Origin: Elusimicrobiales bacterium
GTDB taxonomy: Bacteria > Elusimicrobiota > Elusimicrobia > Elusimicrobiales > UBA9959
NCBI GenBank assembly: GCA_028688015.1
Contig: JAQTZB010000007.1
Span: forward strand, 124,001-188,000
Length of the DNA stretch: 64,000 bases
Direction of reading: 5' to 3'
The position numbers and the translations under genes were made by a program. Position 1 is the first letter of the stretch. Each line of letters opens with the position of its first letter. Under the pieces are notes generated by a model. The model was given only the letters and a program-made list of their open reading frames with translations, was not told where the DNA came from and did no database searches. Below, one piece after another: positions 1-8,271 of the stretch.

Positions 1-800
1 TCGTAGAAGCCCAGCGGCTTGAGGAAGCTTATGCGCTTGTCCAGGCCCTTAACACCGAGCTCTTCGAGCTTCTTGCGGGTGCGCGGGTGCGTGGAGACTA
101 TGACCGGCATGCTGTACTTCTTCGCCAGCGCGTTCAGCGAGTCCAGCAGGTTGCGGAAATTCTCGGGGCTGTCTATGTTCTCCTCGCGGTGCGTGCTCAC
201 CACGAAATAGGCGGTCTCTTTCAGCTTAAGCCGCTTCAGCACGTCGGACTTGAGGATCTTCGGCATGTAATAGGCCAGCACTTCCTTCATGGGCGAGCCG
301 GTCTTTATCACGGTCTCGGGGCGCAGCCCCTCGCTTACCAGGTAGCGCCGGGCGTGCTCGGTCAGCGTCATGTTGATGTCGCTTAAATGGTCCACCACCT
401 TGCGGTTGAGCTCCTCGGGCACCCGCTGGTCGAAGGAGCGGTTGCCGGCCTCCATGTGGAACACCGGGATCTTGCGGCGCTTGGCCGCCATCACGGACAG
501 GCAGCTGTTGGTGTCGCCGTAGAGCAGCACGGCGTCGGGCCGCTCCTTCTCCATCACGGCGTCGGCCTTGGCTATGATATTGCCGATAGTCTCGCCCAGC
601 GTCTTGCCGACGGAGTCCAGGAAGTAGTCCGGCTTGCGGATGCCGAGCTCTTTGAAGAAGATCTCGTTGAGCTCGTAGTCGTAGTTCTGGCCCGTGTGCA
701 CGATCACGTGCTTCAGGTGTTGCTCGGCCTCGTGCATCACGCGGCTCAGTTTTATGATCTCAGGCCGCGTCCCGACGATGGTCATTAATTTCAAAGGCAT
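1..800 (-). CDS. wecB: UDP-N-acetylglucosamine 2-epimerase family, 3' end cut by window edge
   Basis: This gene is missing from the ORF track because its stop lies outside the window. I read it from the minus strand. The protein opens with MPLKLMTIVGTRPEIIKLS, followed by HTGQNYDYELNE and later LYGDTNS, HMEAGNRS and STHREENI, which are hallmarks of the non-hydrolysing UDP-GlcNAc 2-epimerase fold (GT-B like, cytoplasmic). About 266 of an expected 370-380 codons are present. In the FnlC/WbjD/WbvD subgroup the enzyme inverts C2 of a UDP-2-acetamido-2,6-dideoxy-L-sugar. The two genes just upstream, a FnlA-like dehydratase and an RmlD-like reductase, make that role likelier than WecB-type ManNAc synthesis. 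The ATG is 28 nt after the upstream stop. Family assignment is firm and substrate is inferred from context. Confidence 0.93.
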   Translation of the reverse strand, partial: MPLKLMTIVGTRPEIIKLSRVMHEAEQHLKHVIVHTGQNYDYELNEIFFKELGIRKPDYFLDSVGKTLGETIGNIIAKADAVMEKERPDAVLLYGDTNSCLSVMAAKRRKIPVFHMEAGNRSFDQRVPEELNRKVVDHLSDINMTLTEHARRYLVSEGLRPETVIKTGSPMKEVLAYYMPKILKSDVLKRLKLKETAYFVVSTHREENIDSPENFRNLLDSLNALAKKYSMPVIVSTHPRTRKKLEELGVKGLDKRISFLKPLGFY

Positions 801-828
801 AGGTTCTCCCGGTTTCCCGACGCGCTCG

Positions 829-1842
829 CTACTTCAGCTCCGCCCGCACCTCGGGCAGCTTCAGCAGCATTTCCTTCACTTGCTTCACGTTCAGGCGCTC
901 GGTGTTGTGCGAGGTATAATCCTCCAGCAGCGCCTCTTTCTTGTCTCCCTCGGTGAAATACTTGTTGTAGTTCAGGTCGCGGCTGTCCATGTTCACCCGG
1001 AAGTAGTCCCCCATGTCCTGGGCGCGGCGGAGCTCCTCGGTAGTGACCAACGTCTCGTAGATCTTCTCGCCGTGGCGGATGCCGATGGTCTTCACGGGCA
1101 CGTCCGACTTGAACAGGTCCTTGAGCGCCTGGGCCAGGTCGGCCACCGTGCAGGCCGGGGCCTTCCGTACGAAAATATCCCCCTGCCCGGCGTGCTTGAA
1201 GGCGAAGAGCACCAGTTTTATCGCCTCGGGCAGCGGCAGCAGGAAGCGCGTCATGTTCGGGTCGGTGACGGTGATCGGCTTGCCGGCCTTGATCTGCTTG
1301 ATGAACAGCGGGATCACCGAGCCGCGCGAGCACATCACGTTGCCGTAGCGCACGCAGGACACGGTGGTGTCCTTCTCCCCCAGCCCGCGGCACGCGGCCT
1401 GGGCCACCTTCTCCATCAGGGCCTTGGTCATGCCCATCGCGTTCACCGGGTAGACGGCCTTGTCGGTGCCCAGGCAGACCACGCTCTCCACCTTGTGTGC
1501 TATCGCGGACTCCACCACGTTGTGGCTGCCCAAAATATTGGTCATCACGGCCTGGATCGGGAAGAACTCGCAGGAGGGCACCTGCTTGAGCGCCGCGGCG
1601 TGGAACACCAGGTCCACGCCCTTCATCGCAGCATCCACGCTGTCGCGCTCGCGCACGTCGCCTATGTAGAACTTTACCTTCGGGTTATTGAGCTCTATGC
1701 GCATGTGCTCCTGCTTCAGCTCGTCGCGGCTGAAGATGCGCACCTCTTTGTACTCTTTGTCGAGGATAGTGTCGAGCAGCTCGTGGCCGAAAGAGCCGGT
1801 TCCGCCGGTGATCAGGAGGGTCTTGTTCTTCAGGTTGGGCAT
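829..1842 (-). CDS. fnlA: UDP-GlcNAc 4,6-dehydratase/5-epimerase, FnlA/WbjB/CapE type
   Basis: A 337-residue extended SDR. The nucleotide-binding motif GGTGSFG is near residue 13. The family replaces the usual YxxxK with an MxxxK arrangement, and NAMGMTKALMEK fits this. LGTDKAVYPVNAMG, RYGNVMCSRGSVIP and TRFLLPLPEA match the soluble FnlA/WbjB/CapE group rather than PseB. These enzymes convert UDP-GlcNAc to a 4-keto-6-deoxy-L-hexosamine by dehydration and epimerisation. The gene sits 9 nt after the reductase gene and is followed by the 2-epimerase, which completes a three-gene UDP-L-FucNAc/UDP-L-QuiNAc set. It could in principle also feed the PseC-like enzyme further upstream, but sequence and position favour the local pathway. 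Confidence 0.92.
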   Translation of the reverse strand: MPNLKNKTLLITGGTGSFGHELLDTILDKEYKEVRIFSRDELKQEHMRIELNNPKVKFYIGDVRERDSVDAAMKGVDLVFHAAALKQVPSCEFFPIQAVMTNILGSHNVVESAIAHKVESVVCLGTDKAVYPVNAMGMTKALMEKVAQAACRGLGEKDTTVSCVRYGNVMCSRGSVIPLFIKQIKAGKPITVTDPNMTRFLLPLPEAIKLVLFAFKHAGQGDIFVRKAPACTVADLAQALKDLFKSDVPVKTIGIRHGEKIYETLVTTEELRRAQDMGDYFRVNMDSRDLNYNKYFTEGDKKEALLEDYTSHNTERLNVKQVKEMLLKLPEVRAELK

Positions 1843-1851
1843 TGTTTTCCT

Positions 1852-2745
1852 TTACTTGCGCCAGGTTTCGTACGGGGTGGCGTCCGCGGCCATTTCGGCC
1901 ATCATCTGTTTCCACGGCGGGCAGGCGAAGCCCGCGGCCGCCGCGAAGCGCTCCCCTTTCAGGTCGCGCCGCATCTCAAAACTGTCGTCGGGCTCTATCT
2001 CGGTGTCCAGTTTGTAAGCATCCTTCATCAGGCGCAGCAGGTCGTACTTAGAGACGGTCTCGCTGGAGACGTGGTAGAGTCCGTTCAAGCCCGGGCGCTT
2101 GTCGGCCAGGACCCAGGCCAGCGCAGCCAGGCGGTTGGTGGTCAGACCGGTGAACAGCGCCCGCGTGTAGCCCTTCACCTTTTTCCCCTGCTGGGCCAAA
2201 AACCATTCCAGCAGCTCGGGCCCGCCGAAGATCTCGCGGCCTATGAAAGAGGAGCGCAGCGTCAGCGCGAACGGCGCCGACACGTCGCCCAGCGCCTTGG
2301 TGACGCCGTACAGGTCGCGCGCGTCGGGCAGGTCCTCTTCGGTGTAGGCGCCCTTCTTCCCGTCGAAAACGCACACCGTGCTGAAGTGCAGCAGGCGGGC
2401 CCCGGCGCGGGCGCACCAGTCGGCCAGGCGGTGCGGCAGCAGCGCGTTGATGGAGATGGCTGAATTCTTGTCCTGGGCTTCCTTGCTGCGCAGCGTGACT
2501 CCGGCGCAGTTTATGACCAGGGAGGGTTTGACTTCGGAGAGTACTCGGTCCAGGGCGCCGAAATCGCGCAGGTCCAGTTTGTCGGCCACGTTGGGCCCGG
2601 AGAAGAGGCCGCAGCGGGCGTAGAAGGCGCGGTCCTTGCGGAGGGTTACCCAGGCGTTGGGCAGCCGGGCGGAGAAGTACTGCCAGAGCTTGTGCCCCAG
2701 CGTGCCGCCGCCGCCCAGTATAAGTACGCGTGTGTCTTTGTCCAC
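1852..2745 (-). CDS. RmlD-like NAD(P)-dependent 4-keto sugar reductase
   Basis: A 297-residue SDR with a glycine-rich motif ILGGGGTLG near the N-terminus, an active-site region HFSTVCVFDG and a YGVTK catalytic pair, as in the RmlD_sub_bind family. Such enzymes reduce the C4 keto group of 6-deoxy-4-keto nucleotide sugars. Its place directly before the FnlA-like and 2-epimerase genes suggests it reduces the UDP-L-4-keto intermediate. In L-FucNAc pathways this step is done by a longer CapF/FnlB protein with a C-terminal cupin. This short RmlD-like version resembles WbvR, used for UDP-L-RhaNAc/L-QuiNAc. It could alternatively act as the missing RmlD for the rml genes at 43-46 kb, but those are far away and in a different operon. 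Confidence 0.85.
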   Translation of the reverse strand: MDKDTRVLILGGGGTLGHKLWQYFSARLPNAWVTLRKDRAFYARCGLFSGPNVADKLDLRDFGALDRVLSEVKPSLVINCAGVTLRSKEAQDKNSAISINALLPHRLADWCARAGARLLHFSTVCVFDGKKGAYTEEDLPDARDLYGVTKALGDVSAPFALTLRSSFIGREIFGGPELLEWFLAQQGKKVKGYTRALFTGLTTNRLAALAWVLADKRPGLNGLYHVSSETVSKYDLLRLMKDAYKLDTEIEPDDSFEMRRDLKGERFAAAAGFACPPWKQMMAEMAADATPYETWRK

Positions 2746-2804
2746 TTTTCGCCCTATAAACCCGCTTATCTATAAATTGTAGTAAAAAAGCCGCTCCGCC
2801 CGCT

Positions 2805-5800
2805 TCAGGCACGGCGGGCCAGCCGGCCGAACAGCTCCAGCGTCCTGTCGGCGGCGTACTCCCAGCTGAACTGTTTCGAGCGTTCAAAAGCGGCGGCCGA
2901 GGCCGCCTCGCGGCGCCCCCCGCTCCAGGCCCGCAGCTCGGCTATCCGCGCCGCCAGCGCCGCAGCGTGGCCCGGCAGGTAATATAGCGCGGTGTCCCCA
3001 AAAAATTCCGGCAGCGGAGGATTCTGCGCCGCTATCGTGACCGCGCCGGCGGCCAGGGCCTCCAGCGCCGTATTAGGGCCGGCCTCGATGCGGCTGGTCA
3101 TGATGAAAGCCTCGGCGTTGGCGTAGCACCAGGCCAGCTCGCCCTCGGAAAGCCCCTTTACCCAGCGCACCCGCGGGCCCAGGCCCTTGCGCTCTATCTC
3201 TCCGCGCAGCTCTCGCGCGTAGCCCTCCATTTGGGGCCGCGCTGAGGCGCAGACCACCAGGTTAGCGTCCTGCGCGCCGGGCAGCTGCATCGCGCCAAGG
3301 ATATCCTCCAGGCCGCGGTAGCGCTCAAGCGAGCCGATAGTCCAGAAGAACTTATCCCAGCCCTTCTCGGCCAGCGCGGCCGGCCTGGCAAGCTGTCCTT
3401 CCGCCGGGTCCGCGCCGGGGTAGATGACCGAAATCTTGGCGGCCGGGATCTTCCACTCCGAAGTGAGAAAACCGCGCACGAACTTGGAAGTCACTATGAT
3501 ATGGTCCGACTTCACCATTGCCTTTTTAGCGTGGTAGCGCTGCACCAAGTGCCTGAACTTTTCCGATAGCGATCCGGCCTCGTAGTTGCTGGCCATCGGC
3601 GCCATGTTGACCAGCATGCTGATGAAAGGCTTGCCCGGATAGCTGAAATACCGCTCCAGCGGGGCGAAGACCACGTCGGGAGAGAAGCCATCCAGCCGCC
3701 CGCGCAGGCCCGGGTCCCTCGCACCGAACAGCGGCGAGAACGGCCGGCACTCCGCGAACTCGGTGCGCCGCAGACCGGCAAACCAGTCCGGTGCCGCTAC
3801 ACTTGCGGGAGCCGCGCAGAGGGCCCGCAACGCAGGCAGTTTTTTCTCGAACAGCGGCAACAGGCGGACCAAATACTTTTTATAGCCGCCGCTTATCCCG
3901 CCGCCCGTCAGGTTCAGGATGGCCAGCCGCAGGTCAGCCGGGCCCGGGACAACGTCCGGCGGGAGCGCCGGGATTTCCCGCAGCCGCGTCAGCAGCGCGC
4001 CCCACAGGAAGAAAGTCAGGATGCCCGGGTAGGGCTGGCGCAGGCCTACCTTCAGCGAATTGTCTACGAGGACCAGGAACAGGACCGCCAGGGCCAGGCC
4101 CAGCAGGTCGTGGTCGGAGCGCAGCTCCCCCCGCCTGCGCCAGAGCCCCCGCAGCGTATAGGCGAGCAGCGCCAGCAGGGGCAGGAAAGGCAGCAGGCCG
4201 AAATTATAGACGAAGTCCAGCGCGTAGTTGTGCGCGCTGGGGAACTGCGCCCGCGGCGGCGGCGCCTGGTGCCCCCACAGCGCCGTGCGGCCATCGGCGG
4301 CTATCGCCCCGGAGTAAACCTTCCAGTAGCGCAGACGGTCGTCGAGGTTGGGCAGCTTCTCCCGCAGCGACAGCGAAGCGAACTCCGGTTTGAGAAAAGT
4401 GAACTTGTCGCGCAGCGCTTCGGAGCCGGCCAGCTGGTAGAAGGCCAGGCCGGCGGCGGCCACGCCCAGCGCGGCCAGCGCGGCCAGGGGCTTGCGCGCC
4501 TCCCGGCGCGAGACCGCGGCAAAGACCAGCGGCCCCAGCAGGCTCAAGCCCAGGCCGCCCATCGAGGCGGCCAGCACCGAGTAGAGCGGCATCGTGACGG
4601 CCATGACCAGCAGCAGCGGGCGCCAGGCGCGCTCGCCGTACAGCGAGAACAGCCCGGTCACGTAGACAGCCGCGAGGATCACCGGCACGTACTGCAGGTG
4701 CTGGTAGACGCTGAAGGCGTAAAGGTACGGGGTCAGGCGTTCCGTGTGCTGGAGGAAGGTGAAGAGAAGCTGCGCGGACGACACCGCGAAGACCGTACCC
4801 AAAAAAACCTTGCGGTAGAGTTTCTGGGCCCCGCCCGGGGCCGCGGCCTGCCCCACGACGAGGCCGAGGAAGGGCAGGATGAACTGCACCATCAGCATGA
4901 TCTTCTGCATCGAGCCGGAGATCGCGCCGCCGGCCGAGAAGATCACCGAGACGAACATCAGCGTGAAGACGGAGAAGATGGTCAACAGCGAATACAGGGC
5001 GCCGCGGCAGGCCCCGAAGACCGCGGCCCCGGCGAAGCAGCCCAGGATCGCGGCCGGCAGCGGCAGGTCTTTGAAGACGCCCAGCGTGTCGAAGTACGGC
5101 TGGCGCGTCGGGTCCACGAAGAGGCCGTGCCCCGGCTGGAAGAACACCGGCGCGACCAGCAGCAGCGCCACCGTAAAATTAAAAGCGGCCAGGCGGCTGC
5201 CGCCGCCGGTGGCCGAGGCCTCGCCGTAGGCTTCCGCCTTCGCGCCCAGGTAGAACAGCAGCGCCAGCGCCGAGTTCCAGAGATAGAGGTAGAGGAAAAC
5301 CTTTTCCCCGGCGAGCGCGTAGCCCAGCAGGGCCGAGCCGATGATGGCCACGTTCATCAGCACGTCAGGCCCGAACAGGTCGTTCACCCCTTCGGCCTGC
5401 AGCAGCCGCAGGCGTATTTTCTGGGCCTGCAGCATGAGCACTCCGCCCGCCAGCGACGCCCCGGCCGCGCCGGCGAAGAACAGTGATTTGCCGGTGGCCT
5501 CGAACCAGGTCCAGCCCCACGCGTAAACGGCGAACAGCGCGGCGCCCGCCGCCAGCTGCAGCCCGGCCGCCCAGGTCAGCCAGCGCGCGAAGGCCGGCTT
5601 CTGGCCGCGCCGCTCGCCCAGCAGCACGGTGGGACCGAACACGCCGGCGTACAGCGAGCTAGACAGCGCGCCTATCGCGAAAGCCGTGTAGAGGTCTCCG
5701 GCCGCCTCCCTGCCCGCCAGCTGCAGCAGGATCAGGCGGAAGATATAGGCGGCTATGCCGATGATGGCGGTAGAACCGAAATTGGGCGTGAACTCCCCCC

Positions 5801-6356
5801 ACGGGAAGGCGCCCGACGCCGGCGCGGCCAGCGTTTTGCGTATAAACCCGGCGGCCAGCGGCAGCGGGCTCACGGCCCACACGAACAGCGCGTAGGGCGC
5901 GGCGGCGGGCAGCAGCGCGATGGCCAAGGGCAACAGGCCCAGCAGCGCCCCCTGCTGCAGCACGTAGTTGCGCGCCAGGCGGGCGTCGCCGGCGTACTCG
6001 CCGGCGCTGAGCTGCACTTCGCTCAGCCATTCGCAGCCGCGGCGCAGGATCACGGCGGCCGCGGCCAGCGCCGCGGCCGAACCGAGCCCGGCGGAGAGGT
6101 AATAAGCCAGCAAGGACAGCGGCAGCAGCAGGCCCAGGCGCGACAGCAGCGCCGCGCGGGCTATGCCGCCGTCGGAGGAGCGCAGCACCAGGTTGCGGAC
6201 GTTGGCGGAGAAGGCGTAAAAGAGGGCCAGCGTAGCCGACTGGGCTATGCCGATATCGGCTGCCAGGGCCATCTTGCCGGTCAGGCCGCAGAAGATCAGC
6301 AGCGCCGTGACGGCGTAGGTATTTAGCGCGAAGGCGGCAGGGTAGGAAAAGTTCAT
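2805..6356 (-). CDS. Three-domain fusion: flippase-like + O-antigen ligase/polymerase-like + GT4 glycosyltransferase
   Basis: One uninterrupted reading frame of 1183 codons. Residues 1-385 form a polytopic region of the polysaccharide-transporter (Wzx/MATE-like) type. Residues 390-795 form a second polytopic region with the O-antigen ligase/Wzy signature near 705-725 (FPSAHNYALDFVYNFGLLPF). Residues 808-1183 are a GT-B glycosyltransferase of family GT4, opening LAILNLTGGGISGGYKKYL and carrying the donor-site motif EAGPNTALEALAAG. I chose the ATG of MNFSYP over the track start 25 codons earlier: it leaves a 32 nt gap after the Wzz-like gene and has GGAG about 11 nt upstream. The protein could export, join or polymerise, and glycosylate lipid-linked units at the inner membrane. 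The flippase assignment is the weakest of the three. The fusion itself is directly visible. Confidence 0.85.
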   Translation of the reverse strand: MNFSYPAAFALNTYAVTALLIFCGLTGKMALAADIGIAQSATLALFYAFSANVRNLVLRSSDGGIARAALLSRLGLLLPLSLLAYYLSAGLGSAAALAAAAVILRRGCEWLSEVQLSAGEYAGDARLARNYVLQQGALLGLLPLAIALLPAAAPYALFVWAVSPLPLAAGFIRKTLAAPASGAFPWGEFTPNFGSTAIIGIAAYIFRLILLQLAGREAAGDLYTAFAIGALSSSLYAGVFGPTVLLGERRGQKPAFARWLTWAAGLQLAAGAALFAVYAWGWTWFEATGKSLFFAGAAGASLAGGVLMLQAQKIRLRLLQAEGVNDLFGPDVLMNVAIIGSALLGYALAGEKVFLYLYLWNSALALLFYLGAKAEAYGEASATGGGSRLAAFNFTVALLLVAPVFFQPGHGLFVDPTRQPYFDTLGVFKDLPLPAAILGCFAGAAVFGACRGALYSLLTIFSVFTLMFVSVIFSAGGAISGSMQKIMLMVQFILPFLGLVVGQAAAPGGAQKLYRKVFLGTVFAVSSAQLLFTFLQHTERLTPYLYAFSVYQHLQYVPVILAAVYVTGLFSLYGERAWRPLLLVMAVTMPLYSVLAASMGGLGLSLLGPLVFAAVSRREARKPLAALAALGVAAAGLAFYQLAGSEALRDKFTFLKPEFASLSLREKLPNLDDRLRYWKVYSGAIAADGRTALWGHQAPPPRAQFPSAHNYALDFVYNFGLLPFLPLLALLAYTLRGLWRRRGELRSDHDLLGLALAVLFLVLVDNSLKVGLRQPYPGILTFFLWGALLTRLREIPALPPDVVPGPADLRLAILNLTGGGISGGYKKYLVRLLPLFEKKLPALRALCAAPASVAAPDWFAGLRRTEFAECRPFSPLFGARDPGLRGRLDGFSPDVVFAPLERYFSYPGKPFISMLVNMAPMASNYEAGSLSEKFRHLVQRYHAKKAMVKSDHIIVTSKFVRGFLTSEWKIPAAKISVIYPGADPAEGQLARPAALAEKGWDKFFWTIGSLERYRGLEDILGAMQLPGAQDANLVVCASARPQMEGYARELRGEIERKGLGPRVRWVKGLSEGELAWCYANAEAFIMTSRIEAGPNTALEALAAGAVTIAAQNPPLPEFFGDTALYYLPGHAAALAARIAELRAWSGGRREAASAAAFERSKQFSWEYAADRTLELFGRLARRA

Positions 6357-6388
6357 CGCGAGTGGCGCTCCGCCGTAAGGCGGGCCGC

Positions 6389-7183
6389 TTAGAAGAGCGC
6401 GGGCGCGCCGTGCCGCCAGGCCTCCATCCAAAGCACCGCGACCAGGGCCGTCACCGCGCCCAGGAAGCAGAACAGGGCTATTATCATGGCGCGGTTGAAG
6501 AGCGTGGCCGCCCTGGTTATCTTCGGGGGAGCCGTGACCTCGGCCCGGCCCAGGTTATGCAGCTCGCGCCCGGCCTTGAGCGCCTCGGCGCCGGACCAGC
6601 CGGAGACCGAGCGCGCGAACTCCTTCAGCCCGTCTGCGGAGGAAGCCGGCGCGGCGGCCAGCCGTCCCGCGGAAGAGGAAAGGCGGCGCAGCTCGGCCAG
6701 CCGCAGCTCGCCTATGCGCAGCGCCTCCGCCACGGCCGCGTTATTTTCGACCACCAGCGCCTCGGCGGTGGCCGCGGCCAGTTTTACCGCGCCCTCCTCT
6801 GAGTAGGCGCGCCCGGAGATCTGCAGCGTGCGGGATTCCCCGACGCGCATGAAGGTGACCGTCTGCCGCCACAGGGAAGCGTCCAGCCGGCCGCTGCCGG
6901 CGTACAGCCCGGCGCCCGGCTCGGTGCCGCGCAGGGTCGCCAGCACCCGCTCGTTCACCTCGTCTATGGATTCAGGCCCGCCGCCCGGCGGCAGGTAGGC
7001 CGTCTTTATCACGCAGTCCACCGACAGCGGCGTGCCGATGGTGAGAGATACCCAGGTCCCGGCGGCGGCGAACAGCGCCAGCACCGCCGCAAAAAAGCCG
7101 CGCCGCCGCAAAAGCAGGCGGGCCGCGCCGCCCAGGGTAATCTCGCGCGAGTACAGGTTGCCTTCCGGCTTAAGCTCCGTCAT
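6389..7183 (-). CDS. Wzz-like chain-length determinant/polysaccharide co-polymerase
   Basis: A 264-residue protein with the two-helix topology of the Wzz family: a transmembrane segment near residues 28-50 and another near 228-252, with an Ala/Glu/Arg-rich region between that should be periplasmic and partly coiled-coil (for example RIGELRLAELRRLSSS). The product would set polymer length by working with a Wzy-type polymerase. It is translationally coupled to the upstream membrane protein through an ATGA overlap and directly precedes the flippase/ligase/GT4 fusion, its likely partner. It is shorter than classical Wzz (about 320 residues) and lacks a tyrosine-kinase domain. Sequence similarity is low, as is normal for the family, so the call rests on topology and context. 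Confidence 0.72.
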   Translation of the reverse strand: MTELKPEGNLYSREITLGGAARLLLRRRGFFAAVLALFAAAGTWVSLTIGTPLSVDCVIKTAYLPPGGGPESIDEVNERVLATLRGTEPGAGLYAGSGRLDASLWRQTVTFMRVGESRTLQISGRAYSEEGAVKLAAATAEALVVENNAAVAEALRIGELRLAELRRLSSSAGRLAAAPASSADGLKEFARSVSGWSGAEALKAGRELHNLGRAEVTAPPKITRAATLFNRAMIIALFCFLGAVTALVAVLWMEAWRHGAPALF

Positions 7184-8271
7184 GCCGCTTCCTCCGTCGC
7201 CGGCGGCAGCGCCGGGGCTGAAAATTTATCGTAGGCCACATACACCGCCAGCAGGAAAAGCAGGGGCAGCACCGGGAACAGGTAGCGGGAATGTATGATC
7301 GGGTTCATGAGCAGCACCAGCAGGTAGGCCGTCACGGCCGCCACCGGCGCCTTCGCCCTGCCGGCGGCGTAGACATGAACGTTTACCGCCAGGTAGGCCA
7401 GTAGCGGCAGGGCCGCCACCAAGGCTATGGTCGACGGGAAATCCCTGAATTTGTAGAGGTCTATTATGCCGTTCTGCAGGAAAGCGCCGGAGAAAAGCAG
7501 GTCCTTGAGGTACTGCAGCAGGCGCGCGGGATTGAGCACCAGCGAGCCCAGCAGGAACTCGCGGTTAAGCCAGAAATTGGCCTGAGAGGTACCCCATTTC
7601 CAATGGCTTGGTTCAAAACCACCCACAAATTTAGCGACTAGCCCCCCGCCAAGCGACAACACGACATAGGATAGGAAGGCTCGTTTAATAAAACCTCGCC
7701 CGATGGTTAAAAACAGCAGCGCCGCCCCGAAGAGCACCAGCTGCAGGCGCAGCAGCCCGGCCAGCGGCACTAACAGCAGGAACGGCAGCCAACTCCTGCG
7801 GGCGGCGAAATAAGTCAGGGCCAGCACCGCCAGCAGCGAGAAAGACTCCTTGTTTATCAGCTGGGAGAAATACACGGTCGCCGGGTTCAGGAACAGCAGC
7901 GCCGCGTAGAAAAGCGGCAGCCCCAGCGCGCCCAGCAACCGCAGGCAGAAAAAGAAACACAAGGCGAACACCGCGTTGTTGACCATGAAAGCGGTGAGTT
8001 TAAAATTGTCGCCGGCCAGCTTTTTCAGCAGCAGGTAGAAGGCCGAGATGCCGGCGTTGTTGTTATAGCCGAATTCGTAAACCCCGGTCTCCATCCGGTA
8101 GATGGCGTTCACGTATTCCTGGTGGTCTTCGTGCAGGGTCTCGAAGGTCACCTGCAGCAGGCGGCTGCCCGGCCCCGTAGAAAAGAGGCGGTAATACCCG
8201 ATGTTGACGCCCAGGAAGACCAGGTAAACGCCCAGGAAGAACAGGGCGAGGCGGCCGCGTTCTCTGTTCAC
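7180..8271 (-). CDS. Polytopic membrane protein, probable GT-C-type glycosyltransferase or polymerase
   Basis: The track ORF starts far upstream in a shadow frame. I start at a GTG giving MNRERGRLALFFLGVYL, because it overlaps the stop of the GT2 gene as GTGA and has GGAGG 6 nt upstream. The 363-residue protein has about 9-10 hydrophobic segments. YRMETGVYEFGYNNNAG sits in the first loop, NPATVYFSQLINKESF in the middle, and HSRYLFPVLPLLFLLA near the end. The last two patterns recur in GT-C transferases that use polyprenyl-phosphate sugars, but no catalytic motif decides between that and a Wzy polymerase. A stretch of about 120 bp in the middle has clearly lower GC than its surroundings. Confidence 0.6.
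   Translation of the reverse strand: MNRERGRLALFFLGVYLVFLGVNIGYYRLFSTGPGSRLLQVTFETLHEDHQEYVNAIYRMETGVYEFGYNNNAGISAFYLLLKKLAGDNFKLTAFMVNNAVFALCFFFCLRLLGALGLPLFYAALLFLNPATVYFSQLINKESFSLLAVLALTYFAARRSWLPFLLLVPLAGLLRLQLVLFGAALLFLTIGRGFIKRAFLSYVVLSLGGGLVAKFVGGFEPSHWKWGTSQANFWLNREFLLGSLVLNPARLLQYLKDLLFSGAFLQNGIIDLYKFRDFPSTIALVAALPLLAYLAVNVHVYAAGRAKAPVAAVTAYLLVLLMNPIIHSRYLFPVLPLLFLLAVYVAYDKFSAPALPPATEEAA

Noticed and set aside
829-1842. PseB assignment for the soluble dehydratase
   Set aside because: The strings around the active site (NAMGMTKALMEK, SCEFFP) match the FnlA/CapE group, and its neighbours are a reductase and a 2-epimerase rather than pse genes.
694-2463. 589-codon plus-strand ORF
   Set aside because: It is antisense to three clear minus-strand sugar-nucleotide genes, has a low-complexity His/Leu/Arg-rich translation and no domain. 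It is a GC-driven shadow frame.
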